Shown here one piece after another: positions 7,960-16,534 of a stretch of DNA of 64,000 nucleotides. The translations under genes were made by a program, and so were the position numbers. The first letter of the stretch is position 1, and every line of letters begins with the position of its first letter. Under the pieces are notes generated by a model. It did no database searches. It saw only the letters and a program-made list of their open reading frames with translations, and was not told where the DNA came from. This DNA comes from JBCCEJ01 sp039030335 (GTDB lineage Bacteria > Pseudomonadota > Gammaproteobacteria > HK1), in assembly GCA_039030335.1 (NCBI GenBank), contig JBCCEJ010000001.1:124001-188000 (forward strand), read 5' to 3'.

Positions 7960-8997
7960 ATGAAACTCGGCATTGCGATCGGCTACTCCGGTCGACACCT
8001 GAATATCCCCGTAGAGCTGGTACAGCGTGCGGAGACGCTTGGATACGACTCGGTCTGGACGGCTGAAGCCTACGGTTCGGATGCCATGACGCCGCTTGCG
8101 TTTCTGGCGGCTAAAACTGAGCGCATCAAACTGTGTACAGGCATTATCCAGCTGTCGGCGCGCACGCCCGCCAATGCCGCCATGCAGGCCGCGACCATCG
8201 ACGCCATGGCCGGTGGCGGCCGCGTCGTCGTCGGAATCGGGGTGTCAGGCCCGCAGATCGTCGAAGGCTGGTACGGTCAACCTTGGGGCCGGCCCTACTA
8301 CCGCATCAAGGACTACGTGCAGATCATGAAGAAGATCTGGCGGCGTGAAGGACCCGTTACCCATGACGGAAAGGAGATTGCATTGCCCTTCACCGGTGAA
8401 GGCGCGATGGGAATTGGCAAGCCGCTGAAATCCATCTTGCACATGAATCCGGATATTCCAATCGTGCTCGGTACGGGCAATGAGTCGACCGTACGGCTGA
8501 CTGGCGAAGTAGCCGACGGATGGCTGCCGCTCGGGTTCATGCCCGGATCGCTGGCGGAATTTCAGCCGTGGCTCGAGCAGGGGTTCGAGCGCGCTGGGGG
8601 CGGAAAGTCGATGGAGAACTTCGACGTGCACGCAGGCGTTGCCGTCGTCGTCGATAAAGACGTCAAACAGGGCTTACACAGCCTCAAGGCCGATATTGCG
8701 CTCTACGTGGGTGGCATGGGTCATAAGGACAAGAACTTCCACCACGAGATCATGACACGGCGCGGTTTCGGCGAAGCCGCCGACCGTATTCAGGAACTCT
8801 ATCTCGCCGGCCGCAAGGACGAAGCCATCGACGCCGTCCCGGATGACTGGGTCGATATGAAAGCGCTCGTCGGGCCGGTGGACCGCATCAGGGAACGCTA
8901 TCGCGCTTGGGAGGACAGCGGCGCGACGAGCCTCATCCTACGCCACCCCGGCATCGAAGCCGTGGAGGCCATGGCCCAGGTCGTGCGTCTGAACTGA
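7960..8997 (+). CDS. LLM-class F420-dependent oxidoreductase, Rv3520c-like
   Basis: 345 residues, from ATG 7960 with GGAAAG a few bases upstream. The sequence follows the TIGR03559/Rv3520c subfamily closely: MKLGIAIGYSG at the start, TAEAYGSDAMTPLAFLAAKT, QLSARTPANAAMQA, GVSGPQIVEGWYGQPW, and LPFTGEGAMGIGKPLKS. The subfamily is described as F420-dependent and common in actinobacteria, with proteobacterial members. The substrate is not known. The gene stands alone, and the region ahead of it (7844-7959) shows no other gene. Together with the enzyme at 2799-3746 it suggests that the organism makes or uses coenzyme F420, although FMN use remains possible. Confidence 0.88.
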   Translation: MKLGIAIGYSGRHLNIPVELVQRAETLGYDSVWTAEAYGSDAMTPLAFLAAKTERIKLCTGIIQLSARTPANAAMQAATIDAMAGGGRVVVGIGVSGPQIVEGWYGQPWGRPYYRIKDYVQIMKKIWRREGPVTHDGKEIALPFTGEGAMGIGKPLKSILHMNPDIPIVLGTGNESTVRLTGEVADGWLPLGFMPGSLAEFQPWLEQGFERAGGGKSMENFDVHAGVAVVVDKDVKQGLHSLKADIALYVGGMGHKDKNFHHEIMTRRGFGEAADRIQELYLAGRKDEAIDAVPDDWVDMKALVGPVDRIRERYRAWEDSGATSLILRHPGIEAVEAMAQVVRLN

Positions 8998-9029
8998 GTG
9001 TTGAGCTGAGCGAAAGTCGACGACAGCCC

Positions 9030-9050
9030 GGCGCCGTTAGCGGCGGCGCC
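9030..9050. terminator. Possible bidirectional terminator hairpin between convergent genes
   Basis: GGCGCCG at 9030-9036 pairs with CGGCGCC at 9044-9050 around a seven-base loop. It lies between the stop of the LLM oxidoreductase (8997) and the end of the minus-strand secreted protein, whose stop codon (9037-9039) falls in the loop. No T-run follows, and part of the stem encodes the arginine-rich tail, so the symmetry could be coincidental. Confidence 0.35.
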
Positions 9051-9696
9051 ACGGTTTGCCAAAGCTCAGCGCTAACAGCCCCAGACCCAGCAGTGCGGCA
9101 GGGCCGGGCGCTGGCGCGGTCGCTGCTTCCAGCGTGATGTTGTCGAGGCCGAATCCGAGCCCGGGCGTGGTCGAACTGACGGTGATGCGGTCGAATGCGA
9201 CGCTACTGCCATAAAAGGTCGGGCTCGAGTTACTGCCGCGGCCTTGAGTGAAGTTCTCGACCAGCGTCGTGCCGTTACGGAACTCGATATCAATGCCCGC
9301 GCCGTGATCGGGCGTCCCGAACCCGATGCGATTCAACAGGCGGTTGAATACGAGCGTGTAGCTGAGGCCGTCCGTCGCGAACATCGGCAGCTCCGGACGT
9401 CCGGACTCGTCCAGCAAGAAACCGGTCTGTTCGCTATAGAACAGCGCGCGCGTGCCGCCACCTTCGCTGTAGATATCCGCGTCCGACGTCCCGGTCGCTG
9501 TCAGGCTGGTAATGCCAAACGACGTGAATAACGGGTCAGTCGCGGCGATCGCGCCGTTGCTCTGACTTTCGAAGTCGAGCACCGTTGGATTCACGAAGTC
9601 GGTCAGATCGATGATTTGCACAGGCCCCGCTGCGCTAACCGACGATAATGTTGCCAGCACTGTAAGCACAGCGGTACGTATCGCGACAGTTGGCAT
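9037..9696 (-). CDS. Secreted protein with PEP-CTERM-like C-terminal sorting signal
   Basis: 219 residues. A signal peptide (about residues 1-22, ending SSVSA) is followed by a beta-rich body, then APAPGPAALLGLGLLALSF and a basic KPWRRR end. That tripartite tail (proline-rich motif, one hydrophobic helix, arginine cluster) is the layout of PEP-CTERM proteins, which exosortase processes and which are typically linked to exopolysaccharide or biofilm. The motif is APGPA rather than PEP, so it is a variant. The body has LDFESQSNG and FGLDNITLE, common in such extracellular beta-sandwich proteins. Start ATG 9696 with GAGGAGT five bases upstream. No exosortase gene is in the window. Confidence 0.75.
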   Translation of the reverse strand: MPTVAIRTAVLTVLATLSSVSAAGPVQIIDLTDFVNPTVLDFESQSNGAIAATDPLFTSFGITSLTATGTSDADIYSEGGGTRALFYSEQTGFLLDESGRPELPMFATDGLSYTLVFNRLLNRIGFGTPDHGAGIDIEFRNGTTLVENFTQGRGSNSSPTFYGSSVAFDRITVSSTTPGLGFGLDNITLEAATAPAPGPAALLGLGLLALSFGKPWRRR

Positions 9697-9966
9697 GTTG
9701 ACTCCTCAGTCTCGGCCGGGCGGTCTCACTGATAACGATACCCGAGGCCGGAGGGGGTCAAACCACCCTTTCGTTCCCAGGCTGGCCTTGCCGCAACGAC
9801 CGGTCAGATCACGTCGCCTGGCATTACGGACGAAAGCGAGCCCGCGGAACGAACGCGCGGTTGTTGTTCCTGTCCCGATGGCGCTAGCTTGCGTGCGCCC
9901 GAGTCATGGCGGCCTCGCGCTGCAACTGGATTAACAGTGTTCCCGCGGCAAACGGAGAATCGGCAG

Positions 9967-11409
9967 GTGTCAGAACGGATGGGTCCAAAACAGATGTGCC
10001 GGGTGGCAGGGGCGACGTCGGGCAAAATCATCGTCGGGTTGATCGCAGCGTTGGCGCTGTCGGGCTTCGGCGTCAGAACGGCGTCAGCGGAAGTCGGTCT
10101 GAAGCTGGTCGCGGATGGCTTTGTCGCGCCGATTTTTCTGACCACACCGGGCGACGGAACGGGTCGGCGATTCTTGGGTGAACAGCTCGGGACGGTGCAC
10201 ATTCTCGACACTGCCGGCAATGTCCTGCCCAAACCGTTTCTGGATATCCGCGCGCAGATTGTCGAGCTGCGTAAAGGCTTCGATGAGCGAGGTCTCTGGG
10301 CACTCGCGTTTCATCCGCAGTACGCGGAGAACGGCCGCTTCTTCGTAACCTACAGTGCCAGGCGGCGCGCCGATTCGCCGTTCGGGGGCAAGACCGCACA
10401 CACGTGGCGGTTGTCTGAATTCCGCGCCCTCGCAGGCGATCCCAACACCGCGGACTCGACGAGCGAACGCGTGCTGCTCGAACTCGACTGGGTCAACCGT
10501 AAACACAACGGCGGGGGCCTCGCATTCGGGCCCGATGGCAGGCTGTACGTGGGCGTTGGTGACGGCGGCGGAGTTCACGGCGTGCCGGATGTGCACTATC
10601 CGCCGCGTGCGAAAGATGCCGACTCGAACGCGCCGATCATGGAAGACCCCTTCAAGCTGCCAGCGCACTTTCATCACTACGATGACTACGCGCAGGACAC
10701 ACAGCGTCTGAACGGCAAAATTCTGCGTCTGGATGTCGATGCCGACGCCCTCCCGTACGGTATTCCGAAGACCAACGTGTTTGCCGACGGCGCGCGCGGG
10801 CGACCCGAGATTTACGCGTGGGGATTTCGCAACCCGTTCCGGCTCGCTTTCGACCGGGCCGGTAATGGCGACCTGTTCGTCAATGGCGTGGCCGAGTCGT
10901 TCTGGGAGACGGTTTATCTCGTCGACGGACCCGGCAACTACGGATGGGCGATCCGGGAAGGTACGCACTGCTTCGATCGAGCGCGCATCTTCGACCCGCC
11001 TGCCGATTGCCCGCGCGTCGGTCCGCTCGGCGAACGCATTCACGACCCGATCGTCGAGTACGCCAATCAGGCGGTGCTGCGCCCGGAGTCCAAGGTGTCG
11101 GTGAAGCCGCTCGGTACCGCGAGCGTTGGCGGCTATATCTACCGCGGCACGGCGCTGCCTGAACTGCGCGGGAAGTTTGTGCTCGGCGACTTCAGCGTGA
11201 GTTTCATGCAGCCTTCCGGGCAACTGCTGCTGGCGACGCCCACGCAGGTGTGGCGCGCGCCGTGGAAACTCGAACGGCTGGTTCAACTGGATGTACGGGT
11301 GCACAGTCTGGGCGAAGACGCCGACGGGGAGCTCTACGTACTGACGACGGCGTACGGGATTCCGGTGGGAACCAGCGGCAAGGTATGGAAGGTGGTCGCA
11401 AAACCCTGA
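9967..11409 (+). CDS. Secreted PQQ-dependent sugar dehydrogenase-like protein (glucose/sorbosone dehydrogenase fold)
   Basis: 480 residues from GTG 9967, with GGAGAA about nine bases upstream; ATG 9979 is an alternative. A signal peptide (KIIVGLIAALALSGFGVRTASA) predicts export. The rest is a six-bladed propeller of the GSDH family: DERGLWALAFHPQY, KHNGGGLAFGPDGRLYVGVGDGGG, LNGKILRLDVD, and EIYAWGFRNPFRLAFD. These repeats and the conserved Arg/His residues near PQQ are typical of soluble aldose dehydrogenases and human HHIPL-like relatives. It probably oxidises a sugar or alcohol in the periplasm using PQQ; the substrate is unknown. No PQQ synthesis genes are visible here. Confidence 0.88.
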   Translation: MSERMGPKQMCRVAGATSGKIIVGLIAALALSGFGVRTASAEVGLKLVADGFVAPIFLTTPGDGTGRRFLGEQLGTVHILDTAGNVLPKPFLDIRAQIVELRKGFDERGLWALAFHPQYAENGRFFVTYSARRRADSPFGGKTAHTWRLSEFRALAGDPNTADSTSERVLLELDWVNRKHNGGGLAFGPDGRLYVGVGDGGGVHGVPDVHYPPRAKDADSNAPIMEDPFKLPAHFHHYDDYAQDTQRLNGKILRLDVDADALPYGIPKTNVFADGARGRPEIYAWGFRNPFRLAFDRAGNGDLFVNGVAESFWETVYLVDGPGNYGWAIREGTHCFDRARIFDPPADCPRVGPLGERIHDPIVEYANQAVLRPESKVSVKPLGTASVGGYIYRGTALPELRGKFVLGDFSVSFMQPSGQLLLATPTQVWRAPWKLERLVQLDVRVHSLGEDADGELYVLTTAYGIPVGTSGKVWKVVAKP

Positions 11410-11435
11410 GTCGATGTGGGAAGTGAACTGACTCA

Positions 11436-11450
11436 AGCCGCCGGGCGGCT
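11436..11450. terminator. Short GC hairpin between convergent genes
   Basis: AGCCGC at 11436-11441 pairs with GCGGCT at 11445-11450 around a three-base loop. A second, outer inverted repeat, TGAGTC at 11407-11412 with GACTCA at 11430-11435, brackets the sugar dehydrogenase stop codon. Both lie where the dehydrogenase and the minus-strand VOC gene converge. No T-run is present, so termination is only plausible. Confidence 0.35.
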
Positions 11451-11850
11451 ACTGCAGGGTGCTGCGCGGCGCGGGTTCCAGCAGGCTGAGGCGGTTGCCC
11501 TCGCTGTCGGTAAACGAGGCGTATCGCCCTACACCCTGGATTTGAACGGGATCGCCGAGGACTTCGCCGCCGGCTTCGCGGATTGCCCGTAGGGCACGGG
11601 CCATGTTCCGAACCGCAATGACCACGGTGGGATGTTTTGCCGGCCCCTCCGACATGCGGGGAAACAGGCCCCCATCGACCGCGCCCGCGGGGGCGCCAGG
11701 CTTGACGTCCGCCTTTGCCGTCGTCGCGATGATGTAGTTCCCCATGTCGGGACCCAGGTCGTGGGTTTCCCACCCGAACACGGCGGTGTAGAAGCGCACG
11801 GCGCGTGCCGCATCGTCGTAGGGACTTTCGAAATGCACGACCGGGTTCAT
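11449..11850 (-). CDS. VOC (glyoxalase/bleomycin-resistance) family protein
   Basis: 133 residues, one vicinal-oxygen-chelate module pair in compact form: NPVVHFESPYDDAARAVRFYTAVFGWET at the start and VVIAVRNMARALRAIREAGGEVLGDPVQIQGVGRYASFTDSEGN in the second half. The FYTAVFGW and FTDSEGN stretches are typical of YybH/PhnB-like members. The metal ligands are not clear enough to predict an enzymatic reaction. It starts 18 bases after the stop of the large carboxylase on the same strand, so it probably lies at the 3' end of that operon. A methylmalonyl-CoA-epimerase-like role would suit such a neighbour but is not shown. Confidence 0.82.
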   Translation of the reverse strand: MNPVVHFESPYDDAARAVRFYTAVFGWETHDLGPDMGNYIIATTAKADVKPGAPAGAVDGGLFPRMSEGPAKHPTVVIAVRNMARALRAIREAGGEVLGDPVQIQGVGRYASFTDSEGNRLSLLEPAPRSTLQ

Positions 11851-11868
11851 GGCGTAGGGGTCACCAAC

Positions 11869-14800
11869 CTACCAGACGTCGACGTAGCGCCGGCGTCGCG
11901 ATGAGCGTTTCCCGGCCGCACGCACGCCGCGCACCAGCCAGTGACGCGTTTGCGCGGGGTCGATAACGGCATCGATCTCGAAGGCCTGCGCAACCGAAAT
12001 GCCCTTGCCCTTGGTGTACATCTGTCCGAGCAGGTCGTCGTAGAGAACCTTGCGCGCTTCGGGGTCGGGCGCCGCTTCCAGCTCTTTTTTAAAACCAAGT
12101 TCCACGGCGCCCTCCAGTCCCATGGGGCCGAATTCGGCCGTCGGCCACGCGATTACGTAAAACGGCTGGTGAAAGCTGCCGCCGGCCATGGCTTGCGCGC
12201 CGAGACCGTAACCCTTGCGGAGCACCACGGTGAAGAGCGGAACGCTGAGGTTGGCTGACGCGACGATCAGGCGCGAGCCGCGGCGCACGGCCGCGGTCTT
12301 TTCGCTGTCGGGGCCGACCATGAAACCGGGCGTGTCACAAAGCGATATCACCGGTATCCCGTAGATGTCGCAAAGTTGCAGGAAGCGGCCACCTTTTTCC
12401 CCGCCCTCACCGTCGATAGCACCGCCGAGGTGCCGTGAATCGTTGGCGATGAGGCCAAACGCGTAGCCCTCGATACGCACGAAAGCCGTGATGAGGCCAA
12501 CCCCGTAGTCGGGCCGCAACTCGATGACCGAGCCAGAATCGGCGAGCGCGTGCACGATCTTGCGAACGTCGTAGACGCGCAGGCGATTCTCCGGCACGAG
12601 ATGTCTCAGTTCGCGCTGGTCGGCGCAGTCCCAGTCCGACAGCCGGCCTTGAAAGCAACCGAGCAGGCGGCGCGTAACGTCGGTTGCTTCAGCTTCGTCC
12701 TCGACGGCGATGTCGACGACGCCGTTGGCCGTTTGCACATCGATGGGCCCGATGTCCTCGGGGCGAAACTGACCGAGGCCGCCCCCCTCGATCATGGCGG
12801 GCCCGGCCAGGCCGATATTCGAGTTGGCGGTCGCGATGGTGATGTCGGCGCAGCCGAACAGCACCGCATTGCCGGCGAAGCACCGTCCCGAGTTGATCGC
12901 GATGCGCGGTGCCGCGCCGCTCATCTGCGGCCAGGTCGTGAAGGTCATCAGGTCCAGCCAGGCCATGATGAGATCATCGCCGTCGACATCGCCCGGACGG
13001 CCGCCGCCGCCCTCGGTGTAGAACACGAATGGGAGTTCCCACTCCTCGGCCAGCTCGAACAGGCGGTCTTTCTTCTTGTGGTTCATGTGGCCCTGCGTGC
13101 CGGCCAGCACCGTGTAGTCGTAGGCCGCCACCGCACAGCGGGTCTGCTCGGCCCCGAACTCGTTCGCATTGACGGTACCGAACCCGGCGACCATGCCGTC
13201 GGCCGGCGTGTTCTGCATCAGGTCGTCGATGCTCCGACGGCGCCGCTGGGCGGCGATCGCGAGCGCGCCGTATTCGATGAAGCTGTCTTCGTCGAGCAGG
13301 TCGGCCACGTTCTCGCGAGCCGTCCGGCTGCCGATGCGGCGGCGCTTCTCGACTGCCGCCGGGCGGTTCTGGTCGCTCCCGTAGGCGTGGCGCTCGTGTA
13401 CTTCGGTCAAATCGGCGCGCGGCGCATCGAGGTCGAGGGTAACCTCCGCGTGGTCGGCTGCGCCGTCCGCTTCGCGCTCGTGCAGGGCCAGCAGCGGTTC
13501 GCCTTCGTCCAGGGTGTCGCCGACTTCGGCCAGAACATGCGCGACGGTTCCGCTCGCCGGCGATGCGATCAGGTGATGCATCTTCATGGCTTCAAGCGTC
13601 GCGACAATTTGTCCGCGCGCAACTTCCGCCCCCGGTTTGACGTTCAGTTCCACGACACTCCCGCGCATGGGGGCCGGGATCGCCAGCGTACCGGGCGGCA
13701 CCGCTCGAACCGGGCTCGATTGCCCTTGCGCACCTGCCGCGACCGGTAACTGCGGGATGGCGGCCGGGGCCAGTTGTTTCGCGGTCGCCATCAGTGTGTT
13801 GGCTTCGGCCGCGACGAGGCCGGTCGTCCAGTTCGCCGTCGTTACGTCGGGGTGCGTCAGCAACGCGCGCAGTAGGCCCAGGTTGGTATCGGTGCCTTCG
13901 ATCGTGCACTCGGATGCGGCTCGCGCTGTCCGCGCGAGTGCCCGCTCGAAGGTAGCGCCAGGGCTCGCCACAATGAGCTTCGCGAGCAGTGAGTCGTAAG
14001 CGGCGCTGACGACCTGGCCGGTATATGCCGCCGTATCGATGCGCACGCCGGGTCCGCTCGCAAATTCGAGGCGGCTTATCGTCCCGCCGGCCGGTTTCGG
14101 ATTGGCGTCGTCGTCGAGCGATTCGGCGTTGATGCGGACCTGCACGGCAAACCCGTTCGGCGCCGGCACCGCGTCGTCGAGGCCGAGTTCGTCGAGCGTC
14201 GCACCACCGATCACCCCGAGTTGCAGGGCGACGAGATCGAGCCCGGTTACGGCCTCGGTGACGGTGTGTTCGACCTGCAGACGGGGGTTGGTTTCAATGA
14301 AGTAAAAGGCATCGCTGTCGACATCCAGAAGGAACTCGAACGTTGCCAGCCCGCGGTAGCTGAGCGCGCGCGCCATCGCCGTAGCGGCGTCGAGCAACTG
14401 CTGCCGGCGATCCGGATCCAGGGCTGGCGCGGGTGCCACCTCGATCAGCTTCTGGTGGCGCCGTTGCAGCGTGCAGTCGCGTTCCCACAGATGCGTCACT
14501 GCGCCGCGACCGTCACCCAGGATCTGAACTTCGACGTGCCGCGCCCGCGGCAGAAAACGTTCTGCGTACAGCGTACCGTCACCGAACGCGGCGAGTGCTT
14601 CCGCGGCGCATTGCGCGATAGCGCTCTCGCCATCGTTATCCGGCGGCAGCACACGCATTCCACGCCCGCCGCCACCGGCGGCAGCTTTGAGGATGACGTG
14701 TGCGGAGCCGGTCTCGGTTCGGAAATTGCGCAGATCGGTGGCGGATTGCAGCGCGCCAGATGCTGGCAGTGTGGGCACACCCGTGGTCTGCGCCAGAGTC

Positions 14801-15159
14801 CGCGCCGACAGTTTGTTGCCGACACGCTGCAACTGCTCCGGGGTGGGGCCGACGAAGGCCAGTCCGGCGGCCTCGCACGCGGCCGCGAACGTGGCGTCTT
14901 CGCTCACGAAACCCCACCCGGGATGCACCGCGTCGCAGCCGCTCGACCGCGCCGCGTCGAGCAGCGCCTTGTGATCGAGGTAGGCGCGCACGCCGTGCCC
15001 GTCGAGCGCCACGGCTTCGTCGGCGCGGCGCCAGTGCAAGGCTTGCTGTTCGTCTTTCGCATATACCGCGACTGACGAAATCCCAAGGTCGGCGGCCGAG
15101 CGGGCAATCCGTACGGCGACTTCGCCCCGATTGGCGATCAGCAGTTTCTTGATGGTCAT
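11869..15159 (-). CDS. Single-chain biotin-dependent acyl-CoA carboxylase (BC-BCCP-CT fusion)
   Basis: A 1096-residue protein containing all carboxylase parts in one chain. Biotin carboxylase covers about 1-450: KKLLIANRGEVAVRI, ATP-grasp loop AAGGGGRGM at 160-168, and FIETNPRLQVEH near 287-298. The biotin carrier covers about 490-560, with EAMKM and biotinyl-Lys526. The carboxyltransferase covers about 600-1085: HMNHKKKDRLFELAEEW, DTPGFMVGPDSEKTAAVR, and RKGYGLGAQAMAGGS. The order and length match the single-chain long-chain acyl-CoA carboxylases described from Mycobacterium avium. The substrate (acetyl-, propionyl- or longer acyl-CoA) cannot be read off. ATG 15159 is the start of similarity; the frame stays open upstream without conservation. 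An alcohol dehydrogenase precedes it and a VOC protein follows. Confidence 0.93.
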   Translation of the reverse strand: MTIKKLLIANRGEVAVRIARSAADLGISSVAVYAKDEQQALHWRRADEAVALDGHGVRAYLDHKALLDAARSSGCDAVHPGWGFVSEDATFAAACEAAGLAFVGPTPEQLQRVGNKLSARTLAQTTGVPTLPASGALQSATDLRNFRTETGSAHVILKAAAGGGGRGMRVLPPDNDGESAIAQCAAEALAAFGDGTLYAERFLPRARHVEVQILGDGRGAVTHLWERDCTLQRRHQKLIEVAPAPALDPDRRQQLLDAATAMARALSYRGLATFEFLLDVDSDAFYFIETNPRLQVEHTVTEAVTGLDLVALQLGVIGGATLDELGLDDAVPAPNGFAVQVRINAESLDDDANPKPAGGTISRLEFASGPGVRIDTAAYTGQVVSAAYDSLLAKLIVASPGATFERALARTARAASECTIEGTDTNLGLLRALLTHPDVTTANWTTGLVAAEANTLMATAKQLAPAAIPQLPVAAGAQGQSSPVRAVPPGTLAIPAPMRGSVVELNVKPGAEVARGQIVATLEAMKMHHLIASPASGTVAHVLAEVGDTLDEGEPLLALHEREADGAADHAEVTLDLDAPRADLTEVHERHAYGSDQNRPAAVEKRRRIGSRTARENVADLLDEDSFIEYGALAIAAQRRRRSIDDLMQNTPADGMVAGFGTVNANEFGAEQTRCAVAAYDYTVLAGTQGHMNHKKKDRLFELAEEWELPFVFYTEGGGGRPGDVDGDDLIMAWLDLMTFTTWPQMSGAAPRIAINSGRCFAGNAVLFGCADITIATANSNIGLAGPAMIEGGGLGQFRPEDIGPIDVQTANGVVDIAVEDEAEATDVTRRLLGCFQGRLSDWDCADQRELRHLVPENRLRVYDVRKIVHALADSGSVIELRPDYGVGLITAFVRIEGYAFGLIANDSRHLGGAIDGEGGEKGGRFLQLCDIYGIPVISLCDTPGFMVGPDSEKTAAVRRGSRLIVASANLSVPLFTVVLRKGYGLGAQAMAGGSFHQPFYVIAWPTAEFGPMGLEGAVELGFKKELEAAPDPEARKVLYDDLLGQMYTKGKGISVAQAFEIDAVIDPAQTRHWLVRGVRAAGKRSSRRRRYVDVW

Positions 15160-15361
15160 GGTGAAACCCGGTTGGCGCTGAGGTCTGGCTGGTGTGATTC
15201 GGTCGTGCGCGCTCGGCGGTCTGTCCCGACGGCGCGCTTGCCGCGGTCTGATGCCGGGCCTGGCTCCGTCGGCGCGAGGACCCGAGGCCGGCGCGGAGTG
15301 CGCCTGGCCACATAAACGCGAGACGCGGTCGTCTCGCAAACGGTTTGTCGCGTGCGCTCGC

Positions 15362-16453
15362 TCAGGCGACGCCGAAGTTGATGACCGTGCGCACGGTCCG
15401 CCCTTCTTTCATCGCCTTGAAGCCGTCGTTGATCTCCTCGAGCTTGATCTCGTCCGAGATCCAGTCGTCGAGATGCAGGCGACCTTGCAAGTAGAGTTCG
15501 ATCAGCCGCGGCATGTCGACGCGGAAGCGGTTCGAGCCCATCGAAGAACCCTGGATCTTGCGTTCGCGCAGGAAATCGAAGCCGTGCAGTTCGATCTTCT
15601 CGCCGAACGGCACCATGCCGACGATGGTAGCCGTGCCGCCGAACGCGAGCATTTGAAACGACTGTTCGGCGGTCACTTTGAGGCCGAGGCACTCGATCGC
15701 GTGGTGCACGCCGCCGCCAGTCAGCTCCTTGACCTGCTCCACCGGGTCGCCGTCGTTTGGGTTGACGAGGTCGGTGGCGCCAAGCTTGGTGGCGAGCTGC
15801 AGTTTGGCCGGGTTCGTGTCGATGGCGATGACGCGTCCGGCCCCGGCGACGTAAGCGCCGTTGACGGCCGCCATGCCGACGCCGCCGCAACCGATCACGG
15901 CCACCGTCTCGCCGGCCGCCACTTTCGCCGTGTTAACCGCCGCGCCGAAACCGGTGATCACACCGCAGCCGATCAGGGCCGCGCGGTCGAGCGGCATGTC
16001 CTTGCGGATTTTCACGATGGCGTTTTCATGTACGAGCATCTGCTCAGCGAAAGACGACAGGTTTAAGAATGTGTGCAGCCGGTCGGATTTATCCCAGTGA
16101 TGGCGCTCCGACATGCCCGGCAACATCTTCACTTCGGTGTTATTGCAGAGCACCGGCCGGCCGGTGTTGCAGTACTCGCAGGTACCGCAGAAGACCGACA
16201 GGCAGGTCACCACATGGTCACCCGGCTGCACGTAGCGCACCTCCGAGCCCACCTGCTCGACGATGCCCGAAGACTCGTGTCCGAGAACGGCCGGCAGCGG
16301 ATGCGGATAGAGGCCCTCGATGAAGTGCAGGTCGGAGTGGCAGAGCCCTGCAACCGCGGTACGCAGCAGTACTTCGTGTGGTCCAGGTTTGTTGACGCTG
16401 ACTTCTTCTATCTGCAGCGGTGTGTTGGCTTCGTACAGTACGGCGGCTCTCAT
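15362..16453 (-). CDS. Zinc-dependent alcohol dehydrogenase (MDR superfamily, class III-like)
   Basis: 363 residues. Catalytic zinc residues are seen in AGLCHSDLHFIEG and LGHESSGIVEQVG, and a structural zinc site in CGTCEYCNTGRPVLC. The Rossmann motif is VIGCGGVGMAAVNGA, followed by IDTNPAKLQLATKLGA. Length and the ALIGCGVITGFGAAVN segment fit the class III/formaldehyde dehydrogenase-like MDR group, in which NAD(H) or a tightly bound cofactor oxidises primary alcohols. The glutathione- or mycothiol-specific residues cannot be judged here. ATG 16453 has GAGGGAG about ten bases upstream. The carboxylase gene lies 200 bases downstream on the same strand, so the pair may form an alcohol or acid utilisation unit. 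Confidence 0.9.
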   Translation of the reverse strand: MRAAVLYEANTPLQIEEVSVNKPGPHEVLLRTAVAGLCHSDLHFIEGLYPHPLPAVLGHESSGIVEQVGSEVRYVQPGDHVVTCLSVFCGTCEYCNTGRPVLCNNTEVKMLPGMSERHHWDKSDRLHTFLNLSSFAEQMLVHENAIVKIRKDMPLDRAALIGCGVITGFGAAVNTAKVAAGETVAVIGCGGVGMAAVNGAYVAGAGRVIAIDTNPAKLQLATKLGATDLVNPNDGDPVEQVKELTGGGVHHAIECLGLKVTAEQSFQMLAFGGTATIVGMVPFGEKIELHGFDFLRERKIQGSSMGSNRFRVDMPRLIELYLQGRLHLDDWISDEIKLEEINDGFKAMKEGRTVRTVINFGVA

Positions 16454-16534
16454 CGGACCGGCTCCCTCTTGTCAGCTGTGGTCTTCGCGGTCAGTCTACC
16501 GTGGCACGCGCGGCCAACCAATTGGGATATCTGA

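Noticed and set aside
10084..11436. 450-residue open frame on the minus strand
   Set aside because: Mirror frame of the PQQ-type sugar dehydrogenase, which has a signal peptide and family motifs; the antisense product has none.
12550..13749. 399-residue open frame on the plus strand
   Set aside because: Lies opposite the carboxyltransferase domain of the large carboxylase and has no family similarity.
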